Shown here one piece after another: positions 44,193 through 59,031 of a stretch of 64,000 nucleotides of DNA. The position numbers and the translations under genes were made by a program. The DNA lies in assembly GCA_009927445.1 (NCBI GenBank), contig RFMZ01000213.1, positions 45,158 through 109,157 on the forward strand, given 5' to 3'. How positions within the stretch are numbered: the first letter of the stretch is position 1; each line of letters starts with the position of its first letter. Below the pieces are notes generated by a model, which did no database searches, was not told where the DNA came from, and saw only the letters and a list, made by a program, of their open reading frames with translations. Source of the stretch: Betaproteobacteria bacterium. GTDB taxonomy: Bacteria > Pseudomonadota > Gammaproteobacteria > Burkholderiales > Burkholderiaceae.

Positions 44193-44948
44193 TTAACCAC
44201 GTCCTACCATGGGCATCTTACTCGCCATAATAGTCATAAATAGAATATTTGCTTCTAGTGGTAGATTTGCTATATGAACGACCGCATTTGCCACATGGTT
44301 AACGTCCATTCGGTCTTCGACCTTAATTGAGCCATCTGCTTGGATGATCCCGGCAGCCATGCGCTCGGTCATTTCGGTAGCTGCATTACCAATATCAATT
44401 TGGCTACAAACAATATTGTAAGGGCGACCGTCAAGTGCAATGGACTTCGTCAGTCCAGTAATAGCGTGTTTAGTACTGGTATAGGGGGCAGAAAAGGGCC
44501 TTGGCGCATGCGCCGAAATGGAGCCATTGTTGATGATACGACCGCCTTGGGGGTTTTGATGCTTCATGAGTGCAAAGGCTCCTTGGGAGCATAAAAAAGT
44601 TCCACTGAGATTAGTACCCACGGTGGCTAGCCAAAGGTCAAGGGGGATCTCATCAAACTCCATGACAGGGGTGCCTCGTCCCGCATTATTAAATAAGATG
44701 TCTAATCGACCGTATATTTTTTTGACGTTCTCAAACAAATCTTTGACTTGTTCGGCTTGACTGATGTCTAGCGCAATTGCCTGCGCATGGTTCGCTAAAG
44801 ATCCTGCTTGGGCAATTGCTGTCTCTAGAACATCTTGGCGTCGTCCAACAAAAATGACCTGATAGCCACTATTTAGTAGAGCTAGAGCAGAGGCTTTTCC
44901 GATGCCGGTTCCTGCCCCAGTAACGAGGGCTACTTTTTGATTAGTCAT
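44193..44948 (-). CDS. SDR-family oxidoreductase
   Basis: A 251-aa short-chain dehydrogenase. Cofactor motif TGAGTGIGKASAL (about residues 10-22), NNAGRG at the core, catalytic Ser in NNGSISAHAP and YTSTKHAITG with Tyr and Lys. Arg after the first strand (GRRQD) suggests NADP use. Its ATG overlaps the stop of the DMT transporter upstream (ATGA), so they are coupled. Substrate unknown. Confidence 0.9.
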   Translation of the reverse strand: MTNQKVALVTGAGTGIGKASALALLNSGYQVIFVGRRQDVLETAIAQAGSLANHAQAIALDISQAEQVKDLFENVKKIYGRLDILFNNAGRGTPVMEFDEIPLDLWLATVGTNLSGTFLCSQGAFALMKHQNPQGGRIINNGSISAHAPRPFSAPYTSTKHAITGLTKSIALDGRPYNIVCSQIDIGNAATEMTERMAAGIIQADGSIKVEDRMDVNHVANAVVHIANLPLEANILFMTIMASKMPMVGRG

Positions 44949-45829
44949 TTATTGTCCTGATGGATTTCTTGAAACCATAAATATAAACCAGAACCGATGA
45001 CGAGTATCGTTCCAACAATCACCTGTAAATTGGGCGTTTGCCCAAAAACAAGCCAGCCAAATAAAGCCATATAAATCATTTGTTGGTAGAAAAAAGGTGA
45101 TAGTGTTGCAGGCTTCGCATAGCGGTAGGCTAAACCCAGCAGAAAGTGGCTTAAAAATCCAAACAATCCAGTCAAAAATATGACAAAGATATCGAGTGTA
45201 GAGGTAATATTTTCCCAGCTAAAAAATACGAACGGCGCTAAGACGATCGTTGGTCCAAGGGCAGAGTAAAACTGCGTCACCCCAGGATCACTATGGGCTG
45301 CAATTTTTCTCGTTAAAAAATTAAAAAAAGCAAAAATCGTCGCATGGATGAGAATCAAGATCATGGCTGGATGAAAGCCATGACCAAAAGGATCAAGAAT
45401 GATTAGAACGCCTATAAATCCACCGATAATAGCGCACCACTTTGGCGTAGAGAGGGGTTCTTTGTAAAAATAACAGCTAATGAGCGCGATCAGAATTGGA
45501 GATGAAAAGAGGATAGCGGCTGTTTGCGCTAATTGTAGGTATTGCAGGGCAAAAAAATTCAATGCCGTCATCGCCGCAAGCATCGCTGATCTGATGAGTT
45601 GTAATCGAAAATCTTGCACGATAAATATTTGAAGACCGTGCTGCGGAATAAGCCAAGTAGCTGCTAACAGCGCATGGATAGCTAAACGAAGCCAAACTAT
45701 TTCTAGGATAGGTATATGGGTCACTAACCACTTTGCACTGGTATCTAAAGAGGCAAAGCAGAGGGTGGCAAGTGCCACAATCAAAATACCGATGCGGTGT
45801 TTAGCGGGCGTGTCGGCGTATAAGAGCAT
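44945..45829 (-). CDS. DMT-superfamily transporter (EamA family)
   Basis: A 294-aa protein with ten predicted helices in two EamA repeats. The first repeat starts LIVALATLCFASLDTSAKWL and the C-terminal repeat includes LFGFLSHFLLGLAYRYAKPATLSPFFY. Members export amino acids, nucleosides or other metabolites. It is coupled to the SDR gene downstream. The substrate cannot be told. Confidence 0.88.
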   Translation of the reverse strand: MLLYADTPAKHRIGILIVALATLCFASLDTSAKWLVTHIPILEIVWLRLAIHALLAATWLIPQHGLQIFIVQDFRLQLIRSAMLAAMTALNFFALQYLQLAQTAAILFSSPILIALISCYFYKEPLSTPKWCAIIGGFIGVLIILDPFGHGFHPAMILILIHATIFAFFNFLTRKIAAHSDPGVTQFYSALGPTIVLAPFVFFSWENITSTLDIFVIFLTGLFGFLSHFLLGLAYRYAKPATLSPFFYQQMIYMALFGWLVFGQTPNLQVIVGTILVIGSGLYLWFQEIHQDNK

Positions 45830-45991
45830 GCAGATCTTTACTTGGGGATCAAATCAATGAAGTGCACCTTAGGGGGTAAACCTATTCAGCCCAAGGCCTT
45901 TTATGCAATCAATGTTGAAAAGATATTTTTTGAAGCGGTGCATGGCTTGATCAACCAGCACCATGAGCTTACAGAATATGCAGGGGGGCAA

Positions 45992-48027
<2,036 letters not shown>

Positions 48028-48144
48028 AATACGCGCAGTCTTAGAGAGCCTGAAGGAGATTTTTCATTGTACATTTAAAGGGTAAAAGATGTGCATGGGG
48101 AATGTTCCTGTTTGCAAGCGAAAGTCCGATCGATTCGAGTGGGC

Positions 48145-48690
48145 TTAAATTTTTTCTGCTTGTTCTTTTTGATAACGATCAATTCCAGTTAGGATTTCCT
48201 GATGGGCAACTTCCGGTCCTTCCCAGCCCTTAATTTTGACCCACTTGCCGGGTTCTAAATCCTTGTAATGCTCAAAAAAATGTTGAATTTGATTGAGTCG
48301 AAGTGGATTCATATCGGCAGGCTTTTGCCAGTGTGTATAGATTGATAAAATTTTATCTTCCGGGACTGCAAGCAGCTTTGCGTCGCCACCGGCTTCATCC
48401 TCCATTAAAAGAATCCCGATTGCTCGGCAACTGACGACCACACCTGGTATGAGCGGAAATGGGGTGACAACAAGCACATCGACCGGGTCCCCATCGTCCG
48501 AAATGGTTTTTGGGATATAACCATAGTTACATGGGTAATGCATGGAAGTACCCATGAAACGATCCACAAAAATCGCACCGGACTCTTTATCGACCTCGTA
48601 CTTGATTGGGTCAGCGTTCATAGGAATTTCAATAATGACATTGAAATGATTCGGTAAATTTTTACCAGCGGTGACATTATCTAAACTCAT
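48145..48690 (-). CDS. ppa: Inorganic pyrophosphatase (soluble, family I)
   Basis: A 181-aa family I pyrophosphatase. The signature [11 protein letters not shown] is intact, as are [11 protein letters not shown] and [19 protein letters not shown]-like stretches near the N-terminus. It hydrolyses PPi in the cytoplasm. It diverges from the membrane-bound pyrophosphatase gene across about 250 bases, so PPi removal and PPi-driven ion pumping sit side by side. Confidence 0.95.
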   Translation of the reverse strand: MSLDNVTAGKNLPNHFNVIIEIPMNADPIKYEVDKESGAIFVDRFMGTSMHYPCNYGYIPKTISDDGDPVDVLVVTPFPLIPGVVVSCRAIGILLMEDEAGGDAKLLAVPEDKILSIYTHWQKPADMNPLRLNQIQHFFEHYKDLEPGKWVKIKGWEGPEVAHQEILTGIDRYQKEQAEKI

Positions 48691-48937
48691 GCTTTTTCCA
48701 ATTGACTATATAAAGAACTCTAATTTGTAAGAGTATTATTTTAACAAATTAATGTTCTATTATTAAATTGTTTTATTTCAAATAGTTACAAAAGTCTAAG
48801 CTGGAATAAAGATGGCTTATACTTGGGTATTTTCTGATTACATTGATTAATAGGAGTTAGAAAATCCACTCGATCAAGAGTCGGCATGCCTGAGCCTTAT
48901 GGGTGGCAGCTTTAATATAAAAATAGGAGAATTTAGT

Positions 48938-50995
48938 ATGACATCAATACAAACAGGCATTTATTTTGCCTTATTTTGCGGTGTAGTCGCAGTTGTTTAT
49001 GGTTTGGTTACCCGCAGTTGGATTTTGGCGCAAGAGCCTGGGAATGCTAGGATGCAAGAAATTGCTGGGGCGATTCAGCAAGGTGCTGCTGCTTATTTGT
49101 CAAGGCAGTACACTACGATTGCTATTGTGGGTGTGGTTCTAGCCGTCTTAATTGCTCTTTTCTTGGATTTCACTACCGCTTTAGGCTTTGTAATTGGTGC
49201 TGTGCTCTCTGGAGCCTGCGGCTTTATTGGCATGAACGTTTCTGTGCGTGCGAATGTACGGACCGCTCAGGCGGCCACGGTTGGAATGAGTCAGGCGCTC
49301 GATGTGGCTTTTAAAGGTGGCGCCATTACTGGAATGCTCGTGGTTGGTTTGGGTATTTTAGGGGTCGGTGGCTTTTATTTATTTTTGAGTATGCAAGGCG
49401 TTGGGAAGAGCCTATCGGAGGTACTACATCCCCTCATGGGATTTGCTTTTGGTTCTTCCTTAATTTCTATTTTTGCGCGCTTAGGCGGCGGTATTTTTAC
49501 CAAGGGTGCAGATGTAGGGGCAGACTTAGTTGGCAAAGTCGAAGCTGGCATTCCAGAGGATGATCCACGTAATCCAGCAGTGATTGCCGATAATGTGGGC
49601 GACAACGTCGGTGACTGCGCTGGCATGGCTGCTGACTTATTTGAAACCTACGCCGTGACTTTAATTGCTACGATGGTTTTAGGAGCTCTAACTATCCAAT
49701 CTGCCGGGGCTATTGCTGTTGCATATCCCTTAGTTCTTGGTGGCTTATCGATTTTGGCATCGATCGTTGGGTGTTATTTTGTCAAAGCCACGCCAGGTAT
49801 GAAAAATGTGATGCCTGCTTTATATAAAGGCTTAATTATTGCTGGGGTGTTATCTTTAGTTGGTTTTTATTTTGTGACGCAGTGGTTGATTCCTGATGAT
49901 GTTTTAGGAATGGCTGGCAGTCAGATGAGGTTATTTGGTGCGACGGTTGTTGGACTTTTATTAACGGCATTATTAGTTTGGATTACCGAGTACTACACCG
50001 GTACAAATTATGCTCCTGTGCAGCACGTTGCGGAAGCCTCGACCAAAGGTCATGGCACCAATATCATTGCTGGCTTAGGTATTTCGATGAAATCAACTGC
50101 TTGGCCGGTTTTATTTGTTTGCGCTGCAATTTACTGCTCCTTTGATTTGGCAGGTATTTATGGGATTGCGATTGCTGCTACTTCGATGTTATCGATGGCG
50201 GGAATTGTTGTGGCTTTAGATGCTTATGGCCCGATTACCGATAATGCTGGTGGAATTGCTGAGATGGCTGAGATGCCAGAATCAGTGCGCAATATTACGG
50301 ATCCATTAGATGCTGTTGGTAATACTACGAAGGCAGTGACAAAGGGTTATGCGATTGGTTCTGCTGGCTTAGCCGCATTAGTTTTGTTTGCAGACTATAC
50401 CCATGCCTTAGAGGCGGTTGGTCAGAAGGTCAGTTTTGATTTATCGAATCATTTGGTCATTATTGGCTTATTTATTGGTGGATTAATCCCTTATTTATTT
50501 GGTGCGATGGCGATGGAAGCTGTTGGGCGAAGTGCTGGAGCGGTAGTTGAAGAAGTCCGCCGACAGTTTAGGGATATCAAAGGAATTATGGAAGGCACTG
50601 CTAAGCCGGAGTATGGTCGTGCAGTTGATATGCTTACTTCAGCAGCGATTAAGGAGATGATCGTACCGTCATTATTGCCAGTGGTTGTTCCTATTTTGGT
50701 GGGCATGTTTCTTGGACCCGCAGCATTAGGCGGCTTACTCATGGGCACAATTGTGACTGGCTTATTTGTGGCGATCTCCATGTGTACAGGCGGCGGGGCT
50801 TGGGACAATGCCAAGAAGTATATCGAAGATGGCAATCATGGCGGTAAGGGATCTGAGGCCCACAAAGCTGCAGTAACTGGCGATACGGTGGGTGATCCTT
50901 ATAAAGACACTGCTGGTCCGGCAGTGAATCCGTTGATTAAGATTATTAATATTGTTGCTTTGTTGATTGTGCCGCTGCTGCCGATGGCTAAATAA
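48938..50995 (+). CDS. hppA: Membrane-bound proton-translocating pyrophosphatase (K+-independent type)
   Basis: A 685-aa protein with about sixteen helices that couples PPi hydrolysis to ion pumping. Active-site motifs are [38 protein letters not shown] and [10 protein letters not shown]. The motif [15 protein letters not shown] carries Lys where K+-dependent enzymes carry Ala, which predicts a K+-independent H+ pump, not a Na+ pump. ATG 48938 has AGGAG upstream, so the track start at 48899 is too early. PPi energy saving fits a low-nutrient or light-assisted lifestyle. Confidence 0.94.
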   Translation: MTSIQTGIYFALFCGVVAVVYGLVTRSWILAQEPGNARMQEIAGAIQQGAAAYLSRQYTTIAIVGVVLAVLIALFLDFTTALGFVIGAVLSGACGFIGMNVSVRANVRTAQAATVGMSQALDVAFKGGAITGMLVVGLGILGVGGFYLFLSMQGVGKSLSEVLHPLMGFAFGSSLISIFARLGGGIFTKGADVGADLVGKVEAGIPEDDPRNPAVIADNVGDNVGDCAGMAADLFETYAVTLIATMVLGALTIQSAGAIAVAYPLVLGGLSILASIVGCYFVKATPGMKNVMPALYKGLIIAGVLSLVGFYFVTQWLIPDDVLGMAGSQMRLFGATVVGLLLTALLVWITEYYTGTNYAPVQHVAEASTKGHGTNIIAGLGISMKSTAWPVLFVCAAIYCSFDLAGIYGIAIAATSMLSMAGIVVALDAYGPITDNAGGIAEMAEMPESVRNITDPLDAVGNTTKAVTKGYAIGSAGLAALVLFADYTHALEAVGQKVSFDLSNHLVIIGLFIGGLIPYLFGAMAMEAVGRSAGAVVEEVRRQFRDIKGIMEGTAKPEYGRAVDMLTSAAIKEMIVPSLLPVVVPILVGMFLGPAALGGLLMGTIVTGLFVAISMCTGGGAWDNAKKYIEDGNHGGKGSEAHKAAVTGDTVGDPYKDTAGPAVNPLIKIINIVALLIVPLLPMAK

Positions 50996-51023
50996 CTGGA
51001 TTAATTTTGATGGGTTGAAGTAA

Positions 51024-51055
51024 AAAAAGCCAAGGAATGTGTTCCTTGGCTTTTT
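51024..51055. terminator. Bidirectional rho-independent terminator between hppA and trxB
   Basis: AAAAAGCCAAGGAA (51024-51037), loop TGTG, TTCCTTGGCTTTTT (51042-51055): a 14-bp perfect stem flanked by A-run and T-run, so it can end transcripts from both convergent genes. Confidence 0.92.
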
Positions 51056-51086
51056 GCTTTTTTTAGCGAATTTCGAATGTGCTGTT

Positions 51087-52049
<963 letters not shown>

Positions 52050-52133
52050 TTATAAAGAAGAAAAATCTGATTGTGGATAAATCGTCATGAATAAAGTCGA
52101 TTCAATCGCTTGGAGCGGGTTTACAATACATTC

Positions 52134-54473
52134 ATGGGTGAAAATACCGTACCAAGTTCATTGAAACGAAAAAAACCGTTGATCAATCAAGGGCCTGATA
52201 GTCCTCTTTTATCCAAAAAGGCCGCCCGATTTTCGGAACTTTTAATAGAAATTCGATGGTTTTTAGCGCTTGCCTCTTGTATAGGCCTTTTTTGTATTTT
52301 AGTAACTTACGCGCCGAGTGATCCGGCTTGGTCTAATAACTCTGGCGGGCTTGTAAAAAACATTGGGGGGCGACTTGGAGCATACTTTGCGGACCTCATG
52401 CTATTTATTTTTGGAGCTTCTGCATATTGGTGGGTTATTTTATTTGCTAGGCATGTTGCGCAGGGTTGGAAAAGCGTTGTTCGGTCAAAGGATGATTTGC
52501 AAGTTGGACTGGAATTTGCCAAGGACTCTATCTGGGTTCGGTGGCTAGGCTTTCTAATGGTTTTATGTTCGAGTGTTTCTCTAGAGTCAATTCGATTACA
52601 TACCCTACAAATGGCGCTACCCAACCTTCCCGGGGGTGTTTTGGGAGAGATGATTGGTGATCCATTACAAACCCTTTTGGGTTTTACGGGGTCAACTCTA
52701 TTTTTATTATGTATTTTCTTTGCAGGAATTTCTTTATTTTTTCATTTTTCTTGGCTAAATTTTTCTGAGCAAATTGGTCGCTGGGTCGAAGTATTTTATT
52801 TAAAAATTCGTAATCGGCAAGAAAGTGTAGTTGATCGACGGATTGGAGAAATTGCGGCAGTTGAGCGTGAAGAGCATGTCGAAGAGGAGTTAGATAAGTT
52901 TGATACGGTGGAGCCTATGCAGATTGTTAGGCAGGAGTCTGTGATACAGAAGAGTGATCGAGTTGAGCGTGAAAAACAAACAATCTTATTCGATGACTTA
53001 TCTAGCGCCGCATTACCGCCATTATCTTTATTAGACGCTGCGCCTATATCGGTTGAAAGTATATCGGCCGATACACTGGAATTCACATCCCGCTTAATTG
53101 AGCGAAAGTTAAAAGACTTTGGCGTCGAGGCGAAGGTGATTGCGGCTTATCCGGGCCCAATTATTACGCGTTATGAGATTGAGCCTGCGATTGGTGTTAA
53201 GGGGAGTCAAATAGTCAACTTAAGTAAAGACTTAAACCGAGCTTTAGGTACGCAGGCATTGCGGGTGGTTGAGACTATTCCTGGAAAGACTTGCATGGGA
53301 TTGGAGGTGCCTAATCCGAAACGGCAGATGATTAGCTTATCGGAAATTTTAAGTTCAGAGATTTATAATCGCAATTCTTCATTATTGACCTTAGCTTTGG
53401 GAAAAGATATTTCGGGTCAGCCGATGGTGGCAGATTTAGCCAAAATGCCCCATTGCTTAGTTGCTGGGACGACTGGGTCTGGTAAGTCAGTTGGTATTAA
53501 CGCTATGATTTTATCGCTGTTGTATAAAGCCAAGCCTGAAGATGTTCGCTTAATACTCATTGATCCGAAGATGCTTGAGATGGCGATGTATGAGGATATT
53601 CCCCACTTACTTACACCCGTTGTTACCGACATGCGAGAGGCTGCCAATGCCTTACAATGGGCTGTCAAAGAAATGGATCGGCGGTATAAGTTGATGAGTA
53701 AATTTGGCGTACGTAATTTAGCAGGTTTTAATAAAAAAATTGCTGAAGCACACGAAGTTGGCACGCATTTATATAATCCCTTCAGTTTGACCCCAGAAGA
53801 TCCTGAGCCACTTCAAAAAGCGCCGATGATTGTGATTGTGATTGACGAATTAGCTGATTTAATGATGGTGGTTGGCAAGAAATTAGAGGAGTTGATCGCG
53901 CGGATTGCTCAAAAAGCACGCGCCGCTGGCATTCATCTGGTATTGGCTACTCAGCGACCAAGTGTTGATGTAATTACTGGTTTAATTAAAGCGAATATAC
54001 CGACGCGACTATCTTTTCAGGTGAGTAGTCGGATTGATAGTAGAACTATATTAGATCAACAAGGCGCTGAGACATTGCTGGGAATGGGGGATATGTTGTA
54101 TATGCCACCTGGAACAGGCCAGCCGCTTCGCTTGCATGGCGCATTTGTTTCCGATGAGGAGGTCCAACGCGTTGTGGATTGGCTTAAAGAGCGCAGTAGC
54201 CCCAATTACATTGATGCCATATTAGACTCCTCAGCGGAGGATGGTGCGGAGGGTACGGCAAATGATGGTGGCGAGGCCGATCCACTGTATGATCAGGCGG
54301 TTGCAATTGTGCTTGAGAATAAGCGTGCGTCTATTTCTTTTGTGCAGCGTCATTTAAGAATTGGCTACAACCGCGCGGCTCGTCTTTTAGAGGACATGGA
54401 ACGTGCTGGTTTAGTTTCGAAAATGTCTGGTTCAGGAACGCGTGAAATTTTAGGACCCAATCATGAGCGTTAG
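52134..54473 (+). CDS. ftsK: DNA translocase FtsK
   Basis: About 779 aa: four N-terminal membrane helices (first ~210 residues), a short charged linker, the RecA-like motor with Walker [13 protein letters not shown] (about residue 445) and Walker [13 protein letters not shown], and the C-terminal gamma winged-helix domain ([22 protein letters not shown]) that reads KOPS. It couples chromosome segregation to septum closure. The linker is short compared with E. coli FtsK. The track opens at TTG 52110; ATG 52134 is taken as the start. Ends 11 bases inside lolA. Confidence 0.95.
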   Translation: MGENTVPSSLKRKKPLINQGPDSPLLSKKAARFSELLIEIRWFLALASCIGLFCILVTYAPSDPAWSNNSGGLVKNIGGRLGAYFADLMLFIFGASAYWWVILFARHVAQGWKSVVRSKDDLQVGLEFAKDSIWVRWLGFLMVLCSSVSLESIRLHTLQMALPNLPGGVLGEMIGDPLQTLLGFTGSTLFLLCIFFAGISLFFHFSWLNFSEQIGRWVEVFYLKIRNRQESVVDRRIGEIAAVEREEHVEEELDKFDTVEPMQIVRQESVIQKSDRVEREKQTILFDDLSSAALPPLSLLDAAPISVESISADTLEFTSRLIERKLKDFGVEAKVIAAYPGPIITRYEIEPAIGVKGSQIVNLSKDLNRALGTQALRVVETIPGKTCMGLEVPNPKRQMISLSEILSSEIYNRNSSLLTLALGKDISGQPMVADLAKMPHCLVAGTTGSGKSVGINAMILSLLYKAKPEDVRLILIDPKMLEMAMYEDIPHLLTPVVTDMREAANALQWAVKEMDRRYKLMSKFGVRNLAGFNKKIAEAHEVGTHLYNPFSLTPEDPEPLQKAPMIVIVIDELADLMMVVGKKLEELIARIAQKARAAGIHLVLATQRPSVDVITGLIKANIPTRLSFQVSSRIDSRTILDQQGAETLLGMGDMLYMPPGTGQPLRLHGAFVSDEEVQRVVDWLKERSSPNYIDAILDSSAEDGAEGTANDGGEADPLYDQAVAIVLENKRASISFVQRHLRIGYNRAARLLEDMERAGLVSKMSGSGTREILGPNHER

Positions 54474-55179
54474 ATTGCGATGTAATCAGTTGTGTTTGTT
54501 CGTTGCTCGGACGAATATGCTGAGACCCTATTTTTTAGGGCTTTTAATTTTAGGGATGCTTGGGATAGGGCAAACTACTTATGCTAACGATGCGGTAGAG
54601 CAATTGCGATCCTTTACTAAAAATACCAAGTCAGCTTCCGGTGATTTTTTACAGCAACAGGTCAGCTTATCCTCAGGTAGTGATGTAAAGCCCCGCGTAG
54701 TTCGGCAACAACAGGGCACTTTTGTATTTTCAAGACCTGGCAGATTTTCATGGAACACATTAAAGCCCTTCGAGCAAGTCATGATTGCAGATGGGAAGCA
54801 GTTGATGATGTGGGATAAGGATTTGAATCAAGTAACTTATCGCAAGGCGAATCTTGCCTTAGCGGCTAGTCCTGCGGCTATCTTGTTTGGCAACACAGCC
54901 TTGGAAGAGTATTTTGAATTAAATAATGCTGGAGAGCGCGGTAATTTATTTTGGGTAGAGTTAATTCCAAAAAACAGTAAGGACAGTGCAGAGGATATGC
55001 CTTATACCAAAATAGGTATTGGGATGGCCGGTAATTTACCAATAGCGATGGAGTTAAGAGATCAGTTTGGTAATATTGTTTTACTTAGTTTTAGTAATTT
55101 AAAAACCAATATTCCGATTTTGCCAAGCCAATTTATTTTTAAGGTACCCTCGGGAGCGGAGGTTTTAAAGTTACAGTGA
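54463..55179 (+). CDS. lolA: Outer-membrane lipoprotein carrier protein LolA
   Basis: A 238-aa periplasmic chaperone that carries lipoproteins from LolCDE to LolB. The signal peptide is [20 protein letters not shown], cleaved before [10 protein letters not shown]. LolA hallmarks are [29 protein letters not shown] and [21 protein letters not shown] 54463 overlaps ftsK and has AGGA upstream, leaving a long signal-peptide n-region. ATG 54517 is the alternative. Confidence 0.93.
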   Translation: MSVRLRCNQLCLFVARTNMLRPYFLGLLILGMLGIGQTTYANDAVEQLRSFTKNTKSASGDFLQQQVSLSSGSDVKPRVVRQQQGTFVFSRPGRFSWNTLKPFEQVMIADGKQLMMWDKDLNQVTYRKANLALAASPAAILFGNTALEEYFELNNAGERGNLFWVELIPKNSKDSAEDMPYTKIGIGMAGNLPIAMELRDQFGNIVLLSFSNLKTNIPILPSQFIFKVPSGAEVLKLQ

Positions 55180-55220
55180 TACAAAGTAACAACTAATTGA
55201 CTATGATGATTTGGATATGA

Positions 55221-56552
<1,332 letters not shown>

Positions 56553-56763
56553 TGCAATGCAATACCTGGATGAACATAGATTAAGAAGGATATAAATTCT
56601 AAATAAAGACATTAGTATTTGCGAGGTTTTACATGAAGAGGAGTTTAGAAAAGTTAAAAAATGTATTTACCTCGATGAATTAGTTAAAAAACGAGGCAAA
56701 ATGTTGTAATATATGACGGTTGATATTTAGTTTAATCATAAAAATTGTTAAAACGGAGATGAT

Positions 56764-57828
56764 ATGAAGCAAATCAATATAGGTGTAATTGGTACTGGCT
56801 GGTGTGGTGGCATACGTACAGAAACTGCCCGAAATAATCCACTGGTTAAAGATATTCACATTTCAGAGACGAACGAGATTCGTTTGAAGGAAATGGCAGA
56901 CAAAATTGGTGCTAAAACAGCGACGACTGACTATAAAGAATTATTAAAAATAGATGATATTGATGCGATTATTATTTCTGCCACGCCAGAAACAACGCAT
57001 TTTCCAATGGCACGTGACGCCCTCATTGCGGGTAAGCATGTTTTCTTAGAAAAGCCGATTGCAATCGCACTAGAAGAGGCAGATGAGTTAATTGCTTTAG
57101 CAAAACAAAAGAAGCTTAAATTTACAATTGGTTATTCGCAGCGTTTTAATCCGAAATTTGCTTATGTCAAAAAGGCGATTAAAGATGGCATGATTGGTAA
57201 ACCGGTAAGTATTTTAGTGAGTCGCCATATAACGCGTAGTTTGGGTAAGAAGATAGTTGGCAGAGTGAAGTTGTCACCGGCAGCGATGGAGGCTACTCAT
57301 GATTTGGACTTTGTGTTCTGGTGTTTAGAGCCAGCCAAGCCAGTGAAAATTTATTCCCAAGTCAATTATGGTGCGATGCGTGAGTCAACAGGAGCGGATA
57401 TTCCGGACACTCAGTGGATTATGGTAACGATGGATGATGGTTTAACTTTTGTGGTGGGTGGAGGATGGAGTTTGCCCCCAGGATATCCAAATTTTTCGAC
57501 GACTTGGATCGAATTCATTGGCAGTGATGGCGCCTTATTAGTTGACGATAGTCATAAAGACGTTGTGCTAAATACTGTCAAAAACGGTATGCAATTGCCG
57601 ATGTCGACCATGCCAGGCGAACAAGTAGATCACGTGTACGCTGGACCGATGGCATCAGAGACTATTCATTTTTTAGAGGCTGTAGCACTAGATCGTGATG
57701 TGCTAGTTACTGGTGAGCAGGCTCGGCAGGTGATGGAAGTTTATATGGCTGCCGATTTATCAGCTGAAACGGGAGAGCCGGTATATTTACCATTGCCTGC
57801 TCAACAGTTACATGCTGTGAATGGCTAA
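56764..57828 (+). CDS. Gfo/Idh/MocA family oxidoreductase (first of tandem pair)
   Basis: A 354-aa NAD(P)-dependent dehydrogenase. Rossmann motif GVIGTGWCGGIRTE (residues ~7-20), family Lys in HVFLEKPIAIALEEA and catalytic segment SPAAMEATHDLDFVFWCLE. Preceded by a 211-base gap that should hold the promoter. It begins a three-gene unit with a second Gfo/Idh enzyme and a Bug binding protein. Substrate probably a cyclitol or sugar, by family. Confidence 0.88.
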   Translation: MKQINIGVIGTGWCGGIRTETARNNPLVKDIHISETNEIRLKEMADKIGAKTATTDYKELLKIDDIDAIIISATPETTHFPMARDALIAGKHVFLEKPIAIALEEADELIALAKQKKLKFTIGYSQRFNPKFAYVKKAIKDGMIGKPVSILVSRHITRSLGKKIVGRVKLSPAAMEATHDLDFVFWCLEPAKPVKIYSQVNYGAMRESTGADIPDTQWIMVTMDDGLTFVVGGGWSLPPGYPNFSTTWIEFIGSDGALLVDDSHKDVVLNTVKNGMQLPMSTMPGEQVDHVYAGPMASETIHFLEAVALDRDVLVTGEQARQVMEVYMAADLSAETGEPVYLPLPAQQLHAVNG

Positions 57829-57831
57829 CCC

Positions 57832-58944
57832 ATGCGTGATCGTCAAGCAAAAAATATTGGATTAGCGATTGTCGGGGCTGGAAGAGTTGGCTTATTTCGT
57901 GGAGAAGTTGCTGCTCGCCATGCGCAGGTTGGCTGGATTGGGATTGCCGAAAAAAATCCTGAAAGAGCCAAGCTCATTGGTGATAAGCTTAAAGCAGATT
58001 TTGTAACGGCTGATTATCGTGAATTATTAAATCGTCCTGAGGTCAATGCAACGATTGTTGCTACAGATGAGCACTTACACGTTGATCCAATTCTTTTAGC
58101 TGCTGAACGAAAACACTCCTTGATGATTGAAAAACCATTAGCGACTGATCTGGGTGACTCAGCACGTGTTTTAGCCGCTATTCAAAAAGCCGGCGTTGAT
58201 GCAGTGGTTGGTTATACGCAGCGTTTTCGTAGAAGATGGTTAGCTGCCAAAGAAAAAGTAGCAAGTGGTCAGCTAGGGGATATTACCTTGGTAACTTCTC
58301 GAGCTTTTATGAACCGTTTAGTTGCAATTGATAACTATAAGCGAACAGATCACCCACATAAAATTTCACCGATGGTGATTTCGGGTACGCATGCATTAGA
58401 TATTGTGATGTGGATGATGGCGGGCAAGACGCCGGTTGAAATTTATGCGCGTTCGATTGATAAAGCCTTGGGTCCTGAATGGAAGGGTATTGATGCCACT
58501 TCTGGAGTAATTACTTTTTCTGATGGCACTATTTATCAAGCTACGATTTCTTGGGCATTACCAGTGGTATGGCCAGGCGCGGTTTATAGTTTAGATGTCG
58601 GTATTGTAGGTACGGAAGGTGTTTTGACGATTGATGACACGCACCGAGATATTGTCTTAGCGACGTCCAAGTCGCAGGGTGAGGGTTATGCACCGGATCA
58701 ATCTCGGCGCGTGGATTTTATGGGAAGTTATCCGCCTGGTGATATGGCCTTGGGAGAACTGCGAGGACCGATGCGTGAAGAGACAGAATCATGGCTTAAC
58801 CGTGTTAGCTTGAATTTGCCAACGCCTGCTGCTACAGCAGCGGAGGCTCATTTGAACTTAATGATGACAAAAGCCTTTGATTTATCTGCCAGGTTAAAGA
58901 AGCCTATTCAATTACCAATTACTCCAGAGCAGGACATTTATTAA
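57832..58944 (+). CDS. Gfo/Idh/MocA family oxidoreductase (second of tandem pair)
   Basis: A 370-aa paralogue of the preceding gene, starting 3 bases after its stop. IVGAGRVGLFRGEVAARHA is the Rossmann segment, MIEKPLATDLGD carries the family Lys-Pro, and SPMVISGTHALDIVMWMMAG the catalytic region. The two are diverged (not a recent duplication) and may oxidise successive intermediates or form a heteromer. Substrate unknown. Confidence 0.88.
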   Translation: MRDRQAKNIGLAIVGAGRVGLFRGEVAARHAQVGWIGIAEKNPERAKLIGDKLKADFVTADYRELLNRPEVNATIVATDEHLHVDPILLAAERKHSLMIEKPLATDLGDSARVLAAIQKAGVDAVVGYTQRFRRRWLAAKEKVASGQLGDITLVTSRAFMNRLVAIDNYKRTDHPHKISPMVISGTHALDIVMWMMAGKTPVEIYARSIDKALGPEWKGIDATSGVITFSDGTIYQATISWALPVVWPGAVYSLDVGIVGTEGVLTIDDTHRDIVLATSKSQGEGYAPDQSRRVDFMGSYPPGDMALGELRGPMREETESWLNRVSLNLPTPAATAAEAHLNLMMTKAFDLSARLKKPIQLPITPEQDIY

Positions 58945-59031
58945 TTTGATGTAAATAAGTCTGAAGTCGATCTAACAATTAACATAACACTTAGGCTATT
59001 GTCTTAAAAATGTTGGAATTTTAAGGGTTTT

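Noticed and set aside
56640-56700. Hairpin CCTCG/CGAGG upstream of the tandem Gfo/Idh genes
   Set aside because: Only five to eight imperfect pairs with a 17-base loop and no T-tract.
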